Part shown: positions 33,763 through 42,315 of the stretch, in pieces
Numbering within the stretch: position 1 is the stretch's first letter
Layout: the number at the start of each line of letters is the position of its first letter
Assembly: GCF_013377785.1 (NCBI RefSeq)
Contig: NZ_JABXWT010000002.1
Span: forward strand, 1-64,000
DNA: 64,000 nt
Reading direction: 5' to 3'
Source: Ruegeria haliotis
GTDB taxonomy: Bacteria; Pseudomonadota; Alphaproteobacteria; Rhodobacterales; Rhodobacteraceae
Program-made: the position numbers and the translations under genes
The notes under the pieces: model-generated
What the model saw: the letters and a program-made list of their open reading frames with translations, nothing else
Database searches by the model: none
Told to the model about the DNA's origin: nothing

Positions 33763-34467
33763 ATGGCTAAGAACAGAAAACCAGAATCCGACCGGCTGCC
33801 CATCAGTCAGCGGATCGACAGCCGCATGCCCAATCCTAAACGGCGCGAGATGGCGCCGACAAACTGGGCGATCAAGGGTGAGTTGATCCTGAACTGCTCG
33901 TGTGATGTGTTCTGTCCCTGCGTTGTGTCGCTGGGCGCGCATCCACCGACCGAGGGGCATTGTCACGCCTGGATGGGGATTATCATTGATGAGGGGCATT
34001 ATGAGGGCGAGGACCTGTCGGGCCTGAACGTCGGTCTGCTTGTCGATATTCCCGGTCGTATGGGTGAAGGTCAATGGAAGGTCGCCGCCTACGTTGATGA
34101 ACGCGCCAGCGGCAAAGCCTATAACGGGTTGTTACAGATCTTCAGCGGGCAGGCAGGTGGAACCACGGGCCTGTTCACCATGCTGGTCAGCGAAATCATC
34201 GGCGCCGAACGGGCGCCCGTCGAAATTGAGCGGGACGGCAACAAGCGACGTATCGCTATCGGTCGCAAAATTCAGGGTGAGATTGAAATGCTGGCGGGTA
34301 AGGACCCAGACCATCCAGTCATGGTGTCAAACTCGAAATACTGGATGGGGCCGGACATCATTGTGGCCCGAGGGACCAAATCCAGGGTTCGTGACTATGG
34401 CCGCATTTGGGACTTTGGCGGTAAATCCGCCGAAATCTGCCCCATCGACTGGCACGGGCCAAAGTGA
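33763..34467 (+). CDS. DUF1326 domain protein
   Basis: The 234-residue protein has a cysteine-rich N-terminal motif NCSCDVFCPCVVS followed by GHCHAWMGIIIDEGHYEG, a probable metal or redox site, and then a beta-rich C-terminal part. DUF1326 genes are often found beside DUF2182 genes, as here with a 4-base gap. No reaction is established. The start at 33763 follows GGAGGATAAGCC. The stop overlaps the next start. Confidence 0.82.
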   Translation: MAKNRKPESDRLPISQRIDSRMPNPKRREMAPTNWAIKGELILNCSCDVFCPCVVSLGAHPPTEGHCHAWMGIIIDEGHYEGEDLSGLNVGLLVDIPGRMGEGQWKVAAYVDERASGKAYNGLLQIFSGQAGGTTGLFTMLVSEIIGAERAPVEIERDGNKRRIAIGRKIQGEIEMLAGKDPDHPVMVSNSKYWMGPDIIVARGTKSRVRDYGRIWDFGGKSAEICPIDWHGPK

Positions 34468-34994
34468 TGATTACCGGATCATATGCCCGGGAAATGGCGC
34501 GCTATAACCATTGGCAAAACAAGCAGTTGGCCGAGTTTCTACAAGCGCTGACTCCCGAAGAATTGATCCGCGATCGGGGTGCCTTTTTCGGCTCGATCAT
34601 GGGCACAGCCAACCATTTGCTTTGGGGCGACTGGATGTGGATGTCGCGCTTTGACAAGGGACCCGGTCCGCAAGGCAATATCCACCGCGCAGGTGGTGGA
34701 ATTCATGAAAGTGTCTTTCTGTGTCCGGATCTGGCGGCGTGGCTGCCATTGCGCGAAACGGTTGATGCCAGAATTTCAGGCTGGGCGGAAGCGCTGGGTG
34801 ATGTTCCTCTGACGGGGTCGTTCACGTGGTATTCAGCGGCGAAAGAGGGCGATGTAACAATGCCTTATGCGCATTGTGTCATCCACCTGTTTAATCACCA
34901 GACCCATCACCGCGGGCAGCTCCACAAGATGCTGACCGAAACCGGATCAGAGGCCCCGGTCAGCGATCTTGTCTTCATGCCGCAGGAGGTTTGA
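34467..34994 (+). CDS. DinB-like protein
   Basis: The 175-residue four-helix protein has the DinB/YfiT metal triad: His in GTANHLLWGDWMW and two more in FNHQTHHRGQL. Relatives include metal-dependent thiol S-transferases. It overlaps the DUF1326 stop by one base, and dmdA begins at the base after its stop, so the four genes are surely cotranscribed. A GTG at 34464 is an alternative start. Confidence 0.85.
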   Translation: MITGSYAREMARYNHWQNKQLAEFLQALTPEELIRDRGAFFGSIMGTANHLLWGDWMWMSRFDKGPGPQGNIHRAGGGIHESVFLCPDLAAWLPLRETVDARISGWAEALGDVPLTGSFTWYSAAKEGDVTMPYAHCVIHLFNHQTHHRGQLHKMLTETGSEAPVSDLVFMPQEV

Positions 34995-36098
34995 ATGCCG
35001 CAAATCTCCTTGTCCCGCCGCCTGCGGCGCACCCCTTTTTCCGATGGCGTCGAAGCTGCGGGTGTCAAGGCATATACGGTTTATAACCACATGTTATTGC
35101 CTACTGTTTTCGAAAGCGTTGAGGCAGATTACCGGCACCTGAAGACACATGTACAGGTTTGGGATGTGTCCTGTGAACGGCAAGTCGAGCTGCGCGGCCC
35201 GGATGCTGCGCGTCTGATGCAAATGCTGACGCCGCGCGATCTGCGAGGGATGCTGCCCGGTCAGTGTTTTTATGTGCCCATCGTTGACGAGACGGGTGGC
35301 ATGCTGAACGATCCGGTGGCGGTGAAGCTGTCTGAAGATCGCTGGTGGGTCTCGATCGCGGATAGCGATTTATTGTTGTGGGTCAAAGGGGTAGCCAACG
35401 GATATCGTCTGGATGTGTTGATGGACGAACCGGACGTATCGCCACTGGCCGTGCAAGGTCCAAAAGCGGATGAGTTGATGGTTCGGGTCTTCGGGGACCG
35501 GGTGCGGGATATCCGGTTCTTCAAATTCGATATGTTCGAATTTGAAGGCCGTGATCTGGCTGTGGCGCGTTCGGGCTATTCCAAACAGGGTGGATTTGAA
35601 ATCTATGTCGAAGGCAGTGATATTGGAATGCCGCTCTGGAACGCTCTGTTCGAGGCCGGCGAGAATCTAAATGTACGAGCTGGTTGCCCAAACCTGATCG
35701 AACGGATCGAAGGCGGGCTGCTGTCTTACGGCAATGACATGACTGACGACAACACCCCGCATGAGTGCGGCTTGGGCAAGTTTTGCAATACGCATACCGC
35801 AATTGGATGTATTGGGCGGGACGCTCTGCTGCGCGTCGCGAAAGAAGGGCCGGTACAACAGATACGCCCGATGGCAATTGATGGTGCCGCTGTACCGCCC
35901 TGTGACCGGCCATGGCCCGTTTTCGCAGGCGAAAAGCGGGTCGGGCAGGTGACCTCTTCGGCTTGGTCGCCTGATTTCGAAATCAATGTATCGATTGGTA
36001 TGCTTCGGCTGAGCCACTGGGATGCTGGCACGATTGTCAAGGTTGCAACGCCAGACGGCATGCGCAGCGCAACAGTGCAAGAGAAGTTTTGGATTTAA
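34995..36098 (+). CDS. dmdA: Dimethylsulfoniopropionate demethylase
   Basis: DmdA transfers a methyl group from DMSP to tetrahydrofolate, giving methylmercaptopropionate, the first step of the demethylation route. The 367-residue GcvT-fold protein closely matches what I know of roseobacter DmdA: RRLRRTPFSDGVEAAGVKAY at the start, VYNHMLLPTVF, then VARSGYSKQGGFEIYVEG and LLSYGNDMTDDNTPHECGL. These set it apart from true glycine-cleavage T proteins. AGGAGGT precedes the start. acuI follows after 86 bases. Confidence 0.93.
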   Translation: MPQISLSRRLRRTPFSDGVEAAGVKAYTVYNHMLLPTVFESVEADYRHLKTHVQVWDVSCERQVELRGPDAARLMQMLTPRDLRGMLPGQCFYVPIVDETGGMLNDPVAVKLSEDRWWVSIADSDLLLWVKGVANGYRLDVLMDEPDVSPLAVQGPKADELMVRVFGDRVRDIRFFKFDMFEFEGRDLAVARSGYSKQGGFEIYVEGSDIGMPLWNALFEAGENLNVRAGCPNLIERIEGGLLSYGNDMTDDNTPHECGLGKFCNTHTAIGCIGRDALLRVAKEGPVQQIRPMAIDGAAVPPCDRPWPVFAGEKRVGQVTSSAWSPDFEINVSIGMLRLSHWDAGTIVKVATPDGMRSATVQEKFWI

Positions 36099-36184
36099 AG
36101 ACCGGCGTTGGCAAACCCCGTTGAAGTACAAATTTGGCCAGATGATATGCAGGGCTGGCCGCAAGGAACGAAAGGAATATCAAC

Positions 36185-37180
36185 ATGTTCAATGCATTGG
36201 TGATGGAGAAGGATGAAGAAAGCGGTCTGGCGAGCGCCTCGGTGCAGCAGCTTTCTCAGGATGCGCTGCCACATGGCGAGGTGACCGTTGCGGTCGAATA
36301 TTCCACGGTGAACTACAAGGACGGTCTATGTATGTCACCGAAAGGCGGCGGCTTGGTCCGCGCCTATCCTCATGTGCCCGGCATCGACTATGCGGGTACG
36401 GTCGAGGTGTCGTCGGATGATCGCTACAAGCCGGGCGACAAGGTTGTTCTGACCGGCTGGCGGGTCGGAGAGGCGCATTGGGGCGGTTATTCTCAAAAGG
36501 CCAATGCGCTGGCCGATTGGCTTGTGCCGCTACCGGACGGGTTGGATGCGCGTCAGGCGATGGCTGTCGGGACGGCAGGATTCACCGCCATGCTTGCGGT
36601 CATGGCGCTGGAGGATCACGGTTTGACGCCGGATCACGGGCCGGTTCTGGTGACCGGGGCAGCGGGTGGAGTAGGGTCTGTTGCGACGGCCATTCTGGGC
36701 CATCTGGGCTATGAGGTCGCCGCTGTGACGGGTCGTCCTGAAACGGGTGAATACCTCAAAGCCTTGGGCGCAGCCACCATCGTGCCACGTGCAGACCTCA
36801 ACGAGACGTCCAAACGACCACTCGAGGCAGAAACCTGGGCCGGTTGTGTTGATGCGGTTGGGGGCGCGATGCTGGCGCGTGTGCTTGGTCAGATGAAATA
36901 TGGCGGGTCGGTTGCTGCAGTGGGACTGGCGGGTGGTGCAGCGCTGCCTGCGACTGTGATCCCGTTCCTGCTGCGGGGCGTGAACCTGCTGGGCATCGAC
37001 AGCGTGATGCAGCCGTATGACAATCGTGTCCGCGCATGGAAGCGTATTGCGACCGATCTGCCCATGGAAAAGCTGGAGGCAATGATCCATCCAGCGGCAC
37101 TGTCCGATCTGCCCCAGTTGGGCGCAGATATACTGCAGGGGCAGGTCAAGGGCCGCGTTGTTGTGGACGTAAACGCCTGA
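36185..37180 (+). CDS. acuI: Acryloyl-CoA reductase
   Basis: AcuI is an NADPH-dependent medium-chain reductase that turns toxic acryloyl-CoA, formed in DMSP breakdown, into propionyl-CoA. The 331-residue protein has EYSTVNYKDGLCMSPKGG near the start and the nucleotide motif VTGAAGGVGSVATAILGHLG. It contains VDVNA at the end, with no zinc site, as in the YhdH branch. The position directly after dmdA is the known roseobacter arrangement. It may be read from the dmdA promoter or its own in the 86-base gap. Confidence 0.93.
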   Translation: MFNALVMEKDEESGLASASVQQLSQDALPHGEVTVAVEYSTVNYKDGLCMSPKGGGLVRAYPHVPGIDYAGTVEVSSDDRYKPGDKVVLTGWRVGEAHWGGYSQKANALADWLVPLPDGLDARQAMAVGTAGFTAMLAVMALEDHGLTPDHGPVLVTGAAGGVGSVATAILGHLGYEVAAVTGRPETGEYLKALGAATIVPRADLNETSKRPLEAETWAGCVDAVGGAMLARVLGQMKYGGSVAAVGLAGGAALPATVIPFLLRGVNLLGIDSVMQPYDNRVRAWKRIATDLPMEKLEAMIHPAALSDLPQLGADILQGQVKGRVVVDVNA

Positions 37181-37196
37181 TCCAACCGTCTTTTCA

Positions 37197-37232
37197 AAAC
37201 CGGCCGGGCCAAAAGGCGTTGGCCGGTTTTTC
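37197..37232 (+). terminator. Rho-independent terminator after acuI
   Basis: AAAACCGGCC (37197-37206) pairs with GGCCGGTTTT (37221-37230), followed by T residues. It closes the dmdA-acuI unit ahead of frr. Confidence 0.88.
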
Positions 37233-37366
37233 AATTGAAAAGATGTCCTAAAATGGTCGAAACAACTCTGGTCATTGGCGCAATTCCTGATCATGATTGC
37301 TATACATCCCATTTGCGATGGCTTAAGACCCAAGAAAACAGCACCTGAATACGGGGAGTGAGCAGC

Positions 37367-37930
37367 ATGTCTGACGACTTCGAACTGGACACCGATGATC
37401 TGAAACGCCGCATGGACGGCGCCATGGCCAATCTCAAAACCGAATTTGCCTCATTACGGACCGGGCGGGCCTCGGCCTCGATGCTCGAGCCGGTGATGGT
37501 CGATGCTTATGGCGCGATGACGCCGATCAATCAGGTTGGAACCGTCAATGTACCCGAGCCACGCATGGTCACGGTGAATGTCTGGGACAAGGGCCTGGTC
37601 GGTAAAGTTGAAAAAGCGATCCGTGAAAGCGGCTTGGGGATCAATCCACAGCTGAATGGCACGATCATCATGCTGCCGATCCCTGAACTGAATGAAGAAC
37701 GCCGCCGCGACTTGACCAAGGTGGCCGGGCAATATGCTGAACATGCGCGTGTTTCGATCCGCAATGTTCGGCGCGACGGTATGGACCAGATCAAAAAGGC
37801 CAAGAATGACGGCATGTCGGAAGATGACCAGAAATTCTGGGAAACCGAAGTTCAGGAACTGACGGATGAATTGATCAAAGTTGTCGACGCCGCGCTTGAG
37901 ACAAAGCAGGCCGAGATCATGCAGGTCTGA
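37367..37930 (+). CDS. frr: Ribosome recycling factor
   Basis: The 187-residue protein splits post-termination ribosomes together with EF-G. Family marks are [40 protein letters not shown] and [20 protein letters not shown]. The ATG at 37367 is 9 bases after GGGGAG; a GTG at 37358 is less likely. In many bacteria pyrH precedes frr; here acuI does. It heads the envelope block. Confidence 0.97.
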   Translation: MSDDFELDTDDLKRRMDGAMANLKTEFASLRTGRASASMLEPVMVDAYGAMTPINQVGTVNVPEPRMVTVNVWDKGLVGKVEKAIRESGLGINPQLNGTIIMLPIPELNEERRRDLTKVAGQYAEHARVSIRNVRRDGMDQIKKAKNDGMSEDDQKFWETEVQELTDELIKVVDAALETKQAEIMQV

Positions 37931-37939
37931 GCCGACATT

Positions 37940-38671
37940 ATGCCTAAAGACCCCCAAACCGAAGCAGGTGCTGGCCCGCGCCACGTCGCCATCATCATGG
38001 ATGGAAATGGTCGTTGGGCGCAGGCACGTGGCCGCCCCAGGTTGTTCGGTCATCACGCAGGCGCACGGCGTGTACGTGAAGTGGTCGAAGCCTGTCCGGG
38101 ACTTGGGATCAAGTACCTGACCGTGTTCGCCTTTTCGACGGAGAACTGGAAACGGACACAGGTCGAAGTGGCTGGGCTTATGAGCTTGTTTCGCCGCTAC
38201 ATCATCAAAGAGACTAAAACTCTGTCGCAAAACGGCATTCGTGTGCGGTTCATTGGGGATCGGGTGCGACTGGATGCCAAGCTGACCGATCTGATGGATA
38301 CGCTTGAGGTGGAAACCGAAGGCAATGACCTCGTTCATCTGACGGTTGCGTTGAACTACGGTGGTCGGGACGAGGTGGCCCGGGCGACCAAGCGTTTGGC
38401 GCGGGACGTGGCCGATGGGCATTTGCGCCCCGAAGATGTGAATGAAGAGACGCTGCCCAAGTATCTGGATACGCGCGTTTTACCTGATCCTGATCTGGTC
38501 ATTCGAACAAGCGGCGAAGCGCGTGTTTCGAACTTTCTGCTCTGGCAGTCTGCTTATTCCGAATATGAATTCATCGACACGCTGTGGCCGGACTTTACCG
38601 CGGCCGAGCTAGAGCTCCTGTGCCGTAACTATGGCGCGCGCGAACGGCGGTTCGGAGCGGTGCCAGTATGA
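37940..38671 (+). CDS. uppS: Undecaprenyl diphosphate synthase
   Basis: UppS makes the C55 lipid carrier for peptidoglycan and surface glycans. The 243-residue cis-prenyltransferase has the catalytic Asp in HVAIIMDGNGRWA, the substrate stretch LTVFAFSTENWKR, and the C-terminal DPDLVIRTSGEARVSNFLLW. It starts 9 bases after frr. Its stop overlaps cdsA. Confidence 0.96.
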   Translation: MPKDPQTEAGAGPRHVAIIMDGNGRWAQARGRPRLFGHHAGARRVREVVEACPGLGIKYLTVFAFSTENWKRTQVEVAGLMSLFRRYIIKETKTLSQNGIRVRFIGDRVRLDAKLTDLMDTLEVETEGNDLVHLTVALNYGGRDEVARATKRLARDVADGHLRPEDVNEETLPKYLDTRVLPDPDLVIRTSGEARVSNFLLWQSAYSEYEFIDTLWPDFTAAELELLCRNYGARERRFGAVPV

Positions 38672-39450
38672 GTGATGGCCGATGGTCAGATCTGACTGCG
38701 CGGATTCTGTCCGCTGTAGTGCTGGTGGCGATTGGATCGGTCGAGGTCTGGCTGGGCGGAATCTGGTTTGAATGCTTCATCGCGGCCGCTTGCGGCCTGA
38801 TGACTTGGGAACTGGTCCGCATGATCGACCCTCAGCGCTCTGGGGTGGCGGTGCAATTGGGTATTCTCACTGCTGTTGCGGTGATCCTGAGCTATCATTT
38901 GCCCCCGCTATACAAGCTGCCGTTTCTGTTGGCTCCGGCGCTGGTTGGGGCAGGGCAGGTCAGTCGGGCACGTGGGCTCTATGTACTGTTTGCAATCTGG
39001 ATCGCAGGAGCGGGATTGGGATTCATCTCAATCCGCGAAAACATGGGATTCGGCTGGATGGTCTGGCTGATCGCTGTCGTCGTGGCCACCGATGTCGCAG
39101 GGTATTTTGTGGGCAAGACGTTCGGCGGCCCTAAGTTCTGGCCAAAGGTTAGCCCGAAGAAAACATGGTCCGGCACAGCAGGTGGATGGGCTGCTGCTGC
39201 GGTTGTCGGGATCATCTTTGCGGTCCACGGTGGCTTTGGTTTCGCGTTTGTTTTGATCTCGGTTCTTGCATCGATGGCAAGTCAAGCGGGTGACATTGTC
39301 GAAAGTGCGGTCAAACGGAAATTCGAGGTTAAGGACAGCTCGAATTTGATCCCCGGGCATGGCGGGTTTCTGGATCGCTTTGATGGCATGATGGGGGCTG
39401 CGCTGTTCGTACTGATTGCAGGGCTGCTATATTCGCCCGGAGAGATGTGA
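38668..39450 (+). CDS. cdsA: Phosphatidate cytidylyltransferase
   Basis: CdsA makes CDP-diacylglycerol for phospholipids. The 260-residue protein has about seven membrane segments. The C-terminal family signature reads SNLIPGHGGFLDRFDG, preceded by SQAGDIVESAVKRKFEVKD. It overlaps uppS by four bases and dxr by one. Confidence 0.95.
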   Translation: MSDGRWSDLTARILSAVVLVAIGSVEVWLGGIWFECFIAAACGLMTWELVRMIDPQRSGVAVQLGILTAVAVILSYHLPPLYKLPFLLAPALVGAGQVSRARGLYVLFAIWIAGAGLGFISIRENMGFGWMVWLIAVVVATDVAGYFVGKTFGGPKFWPKVSPKKTWSGTAGGWAAAAVVGIIFAVHGGFGFAFVLISVLASMASQAGDIVESAVKRKFEVKDSSNLIPGHGGFLDRFDGMMGAALFVLIAGLLYSPGEM

Positions 39451-40622
39451 TGCGGAAGGTTTCCATTTTTGGGGCGACGGGTTCGATTGGTCAAAACACC
39501 ATCGACCTGATTGCCCGAGACCCTTTGGCCTATGACGTCGTCGCCCTCACAGGTGGCGCAAATATCGAGAGATTGGCCGCCGACGCCCGGCGCTTGAATG
39601 CAGATCTGGCCGTAACCGCCTACGAGGATCGATTGCAGGATCTACGCGATGCCTTGCAGGGTAGTGGTGTAGAGGTCGCTGCAGGCCCTGACGCCATTAC
39701 CGAGGCTGCGGCTCGCCCGGTCGATTGGGTGATGTCCGCCATTGTTGGCGCGGCGGGATTGGCGCCGGGGATTGAGGCCCTGAAGCAGGGTGCAACGCTG
39801 GCCTTAGCGAACAAGGAAACTCTGGTTTGTGCTGGCGCGCTGGTTCTTGAAACAGCGCGGGATCATGGTGCCCGGTTGCTGCCCGTCGACAGTGAACACT
39901 CCGCTGTGTTTCAGGCTCTGGTCGGCGAGGATATGGGCGCGGTCGAGCGGGTGATTATCACTGCCAGCGGTGGGGCGTTTCGCGACTGGCCTTTAATCGA
40001 CCTTGCACGGGCTACGGTTGAACAGGCGTCGAGCCACCCGAACTGGAACATGGGTCAGCGTATCACAATCGACAGCGCCTCGATGTTCAACAAGGCGCTT
40101 GAGATCATTGAAACGAAAGAGTTCTTCGGGATCGATCCAGAGCAGATCGAAGTGCTGGTTCATCCTGAATCCATCGTTCACGCCATGGTTGGCTTTCATG
40201 ATGGCGCTGTGATGGCCCACATGGGTATGCCTGATATGCGTCACGCGATCGGATACGCATTGCATTGGCCTGAACGGCGTGATCTTCCTGTGCAAAGGCT
40301 CGATCTGGCGAAACTGGGTCAACTGCGCTTTCATGATCCGGATGAGGCCCGTTATCCCGCGTTGAAACTGGCGCGCGACGTCATGGCGCGGGGCGGCCTG
40401 GCCGGGGCTGTGTTCAATGCCGCCAAAGAGCGGGCGTTGGACCTTTTCATCGAGCGACGGATCGGTTTCTTGAGCATGGCGGATGCTGTAGCAGCGGTTC
40501 TGGACCAGTTTGACTCAGCTGGTGGCCTTATTGATGCCCCCATGACACTTGATAACGTGCAACAAACGGACCATCTGGCACGTCAATGGATTGATGAAGC
40601 CGTGATCAAACGAGCAGGATAG
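39450..40622 (+). CDS. dxr: 1-deoxy-D-xylulose 5-phosphate reductoisomerase
   Basis: Dxr performs the second step of the MEP isoprenoid pathway, feeding UppS. The 390-residue protein has the NADPH motif IFGATGSIGQNTIDL, the metal and substrate site PVDSEHSAVFQAL, and NMGQRITIDSASMFNKALEI. The ATG at 39450 overlaps the cdsA stop; a GTG three bases earlier is possible. Confidence 0.96.
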   Translation: MRKVSIFGATGSIGQNTIDLIARDPLAYDVVALTGGANIERLAADARRLNADLAVTAYEDRLQDLRDALQGSGVEVAAGPDAITEAAARPVDWVMSAIVGAAGLAPGIEALKQGATLALANKETLVCAGALVLETARDHGARLLPVDSEHSAVFQALVGEDMGAVERVIITASGGAFRDWPLIDLARATVEQASSHPNWNMGQRITIDSASMFNKALEIIETKEFFGIDPEQIEVLVHPESIVHAMVGFHDGAVMAHMGMPDMRHAIGYALHWPERRDLPVQRLDLAKLGQLRFHDPDEARYPALKLARDVMARGGLAGAVFNAAKERALDLFIERRIGFLSMADAVAAVLDQFDSAGGLIDAPMTLDNVQQTDHLARQWIDEAVIKRAG

Positions 40623-40626
40623 AATT

Positions 40627-41979
40627 TTGGACGTACTTTCTCTGATCCCACAGTTCGGCAATTTTGTTTGGACGATTGTGGCCTTTGTTATCGCCTTGTC
40701 AGTCATCGTGGCAGTGCATGAGTATGGCCACTACATCGTCGGACGCTGGTCCGGTATCCAGGCCGAAGTCTTCTCGATCGGATTCGGGCCCGTATTGTGG
40801 AGCCGCATGGACAAGCGCGGAACCAAATGGCAGATCGCGCTGCTTCCCTTTGGCGGTTATGTCAAATTCCTAGGGGATGCCAACGCCGCGTCGGGTAAAG
40901 ACGAAGAGACGATGGAAGACATCGCCGAACAAAGCCCGGAAGAACTGCGCCGCACGATGCATGGTGCACCCCTGTGGGCGCGGGCGGCCACGGTTGCTGC
41001 GGGTCCGGTGTTCAATTTCGTGATGTCGATTCTGGTCTTTGGTTTGATTTTCTGGTCGCAGGGCGTATCGCGCGAACCGCTGACCGTTGGTAAGTTGCAG
41101 CCTTTGCCGGGAACGGTACAGGAATTGCAGGACGGCGATGAAATCACTGCGATTGCTGGCATACCGACGCCGGATTTCGACGAAGAGGGTGCCTGGGGTG
41201 ATTTCACCGAAGCGTTGCCGGTTCAGCCGGTTCTGGACTACACAGTCGTTCGGGACGGTGAAACCATCGATGTGGCGGCGCCTTGGTTGTTCCCGCCACT
41301 GATCAGACAAGTTACCCCGCGCAGCGCTGCAATGGACATTCAACTGGCGCAGGGCGACGTCATCACAGCCGTGAACGGAGAACCGATTTTTGCATTCGAA
41401 CAGCTCAAAGAGTTTGTCGAAGGATCGGATGGCCGCGTGTTGTTGCTGAACGTGTGGCGCGACGGGGCGGATCTGGAGTTTGCTCTCGCACCGCGTCGGA
41501 CCGATGAGCCGAAGCCGGATGGAGGGTTCGTGACCCATTGGCGGATCGGCATCGTCGGGGGCATGATGTTGGAGGCCGCGACAGAACCCGCCGGCGTGCT
41601 GGACTCGTTGTCTGGAGGCGTTCAACAAACCAAACGGGTCATCGAAGGATCGCTATCCGGTATGTGGCATATGGTGACCGGGGCGATCAGCACCTGCAAC
41701 ATTTCGGGTCCGATTGGCATCGCCGAGACCTCTGGTGCAATGGCCAGCCAGGGGGCGCAGAGCTTTGTCTTCTTCATCGCGGTTCTGTCAACGGCCGTAG
41801 GTTTGCTGAATCTGTTCCCAATCCCCGCGCTGGATGGAGGTCATCTGGTGTTTTACGCCTACGAGGCGGTCGCAGGCAAACCGCCAAGTGACAAAGCCCT
41901 TCGGGTTTTGATGGGTGTTGGCATAACCTTGATTCTCAGTTTGATGCTGTTTTCTCTAACCAACGATCTGTTCTGCTGA
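40627..41979 (+). CDS. rseP: RIP metalloprotease RseP
   Basis: This site-2 intramembrane protease cuts anti-sigma factors and signal peptide remnants. The 450-residue protein has the zinc motif HEYGH in VAVHEYGHYIVGRW, two PDZ-like regions in the middle, and the third zinc ligand in LFPIPALDGGHLVFY. Initiation is at TTG (40627): no ATG fits before the HEYGH helix, and AGGA lies 7 bases upstream. It starts 4 bases after dxr. Confidence 0.94.
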   Translation: MDVLSLIPQFGNFVWTIVAFVIALSVIVAVHEYGHYIVGRWSGIQAEVFSIGFGPVLWSRMDKRGTKWQIALLPFGGYVKFLGDANAASGKDEETMEDIAEQSPEELRRTMHGAPLWARAATVAAGPVFNFVMSILVFGLIFWSQGVSREPLTVGKLQPLPGTVQELQDGDEITAIAGIPTPDFDEEGAWGDFTEALPVQPVLDYTVVRDGETIDVAAPWLFPPLIRQVTPRSAAMDIQLAQGDVITAVNGEPIFAFEQLKEFVEGSDGRVLLLNVWRDGADLEFALAPRRTDEPKPDGGFVTHWRIGIVGGMMLEAATEPAGVLDSLSGGVQQTKRVIEGSLSGMWHMVTGAISTCNISGPIGIAETSGAMASQGAQSFVFFIAVLSTAVGLLNLFPIPALDGGHLVFYAYEAVAGKPPSDKALRVLMGVGITLILSLMLFSLTNDLFC

Positions 41980-41987
41980 TTGTGGCG

Positions 41988-42013
41988 GCGACCGCATATT
42001 GCGGTCGCATTTT
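41988..42013 (+). terminator. Rho-independent terminator after rseP
   Basis: GCGACCGCA (41988-41996) pairs with TGCGGTCGC (42000-42008) around a three-base loop, followed by ATTTTC. The T tract is short, so some read-through to bamA is possible. Confidence 0.72.
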
Positions 42014-42060
42014 CGCCGCATTCCAGGGCTAGGTTATTTGCGCTTATCGAGGGCCCCGCC

Positions 42061-42189
42061 ATGACAAAAGCGCTGCAAAAATCTTATCAAAGTTTCAGTT
42101 TCCTGTTCATGCTGAATTGGGATCATTTGTTGTATTTTGGTCTGACTGCACTGGCGCTGGCCGGTGGTGCATACTTGGCCGGTATGTGA
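42061..42189 (+). CDS. Possible 42-residue membrane protein
   Basis: A short frame encodes a polar N-terminus (MTKALQKSYQSFSFLFMLNW) and one hydrophobic helix (LLYFGLTALALAGGAYLAGM). CGAGGG lies 8 bases before the ATG. It sits in the 336-base interval between rseP and bamA. I recognise no family; conservation would decide whether it is real. Confidence 0.45.
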   Translation: MTKALQKSYQSFSFLFMLNWDHLLYFGLTALALAGGAYLAGM

Positions 42190-42315
42190 TTCTTGATTCC
42201 CGACCATGACAAGTGATGACCCGACCAATTGGCCGGTGTCCATTTGGCCTTTTGACAAGCTCATCCATTCCCGTTACTCAGCATTAAAGTCCTAAAATTC
42301 TGGGTAGAGAACAAA

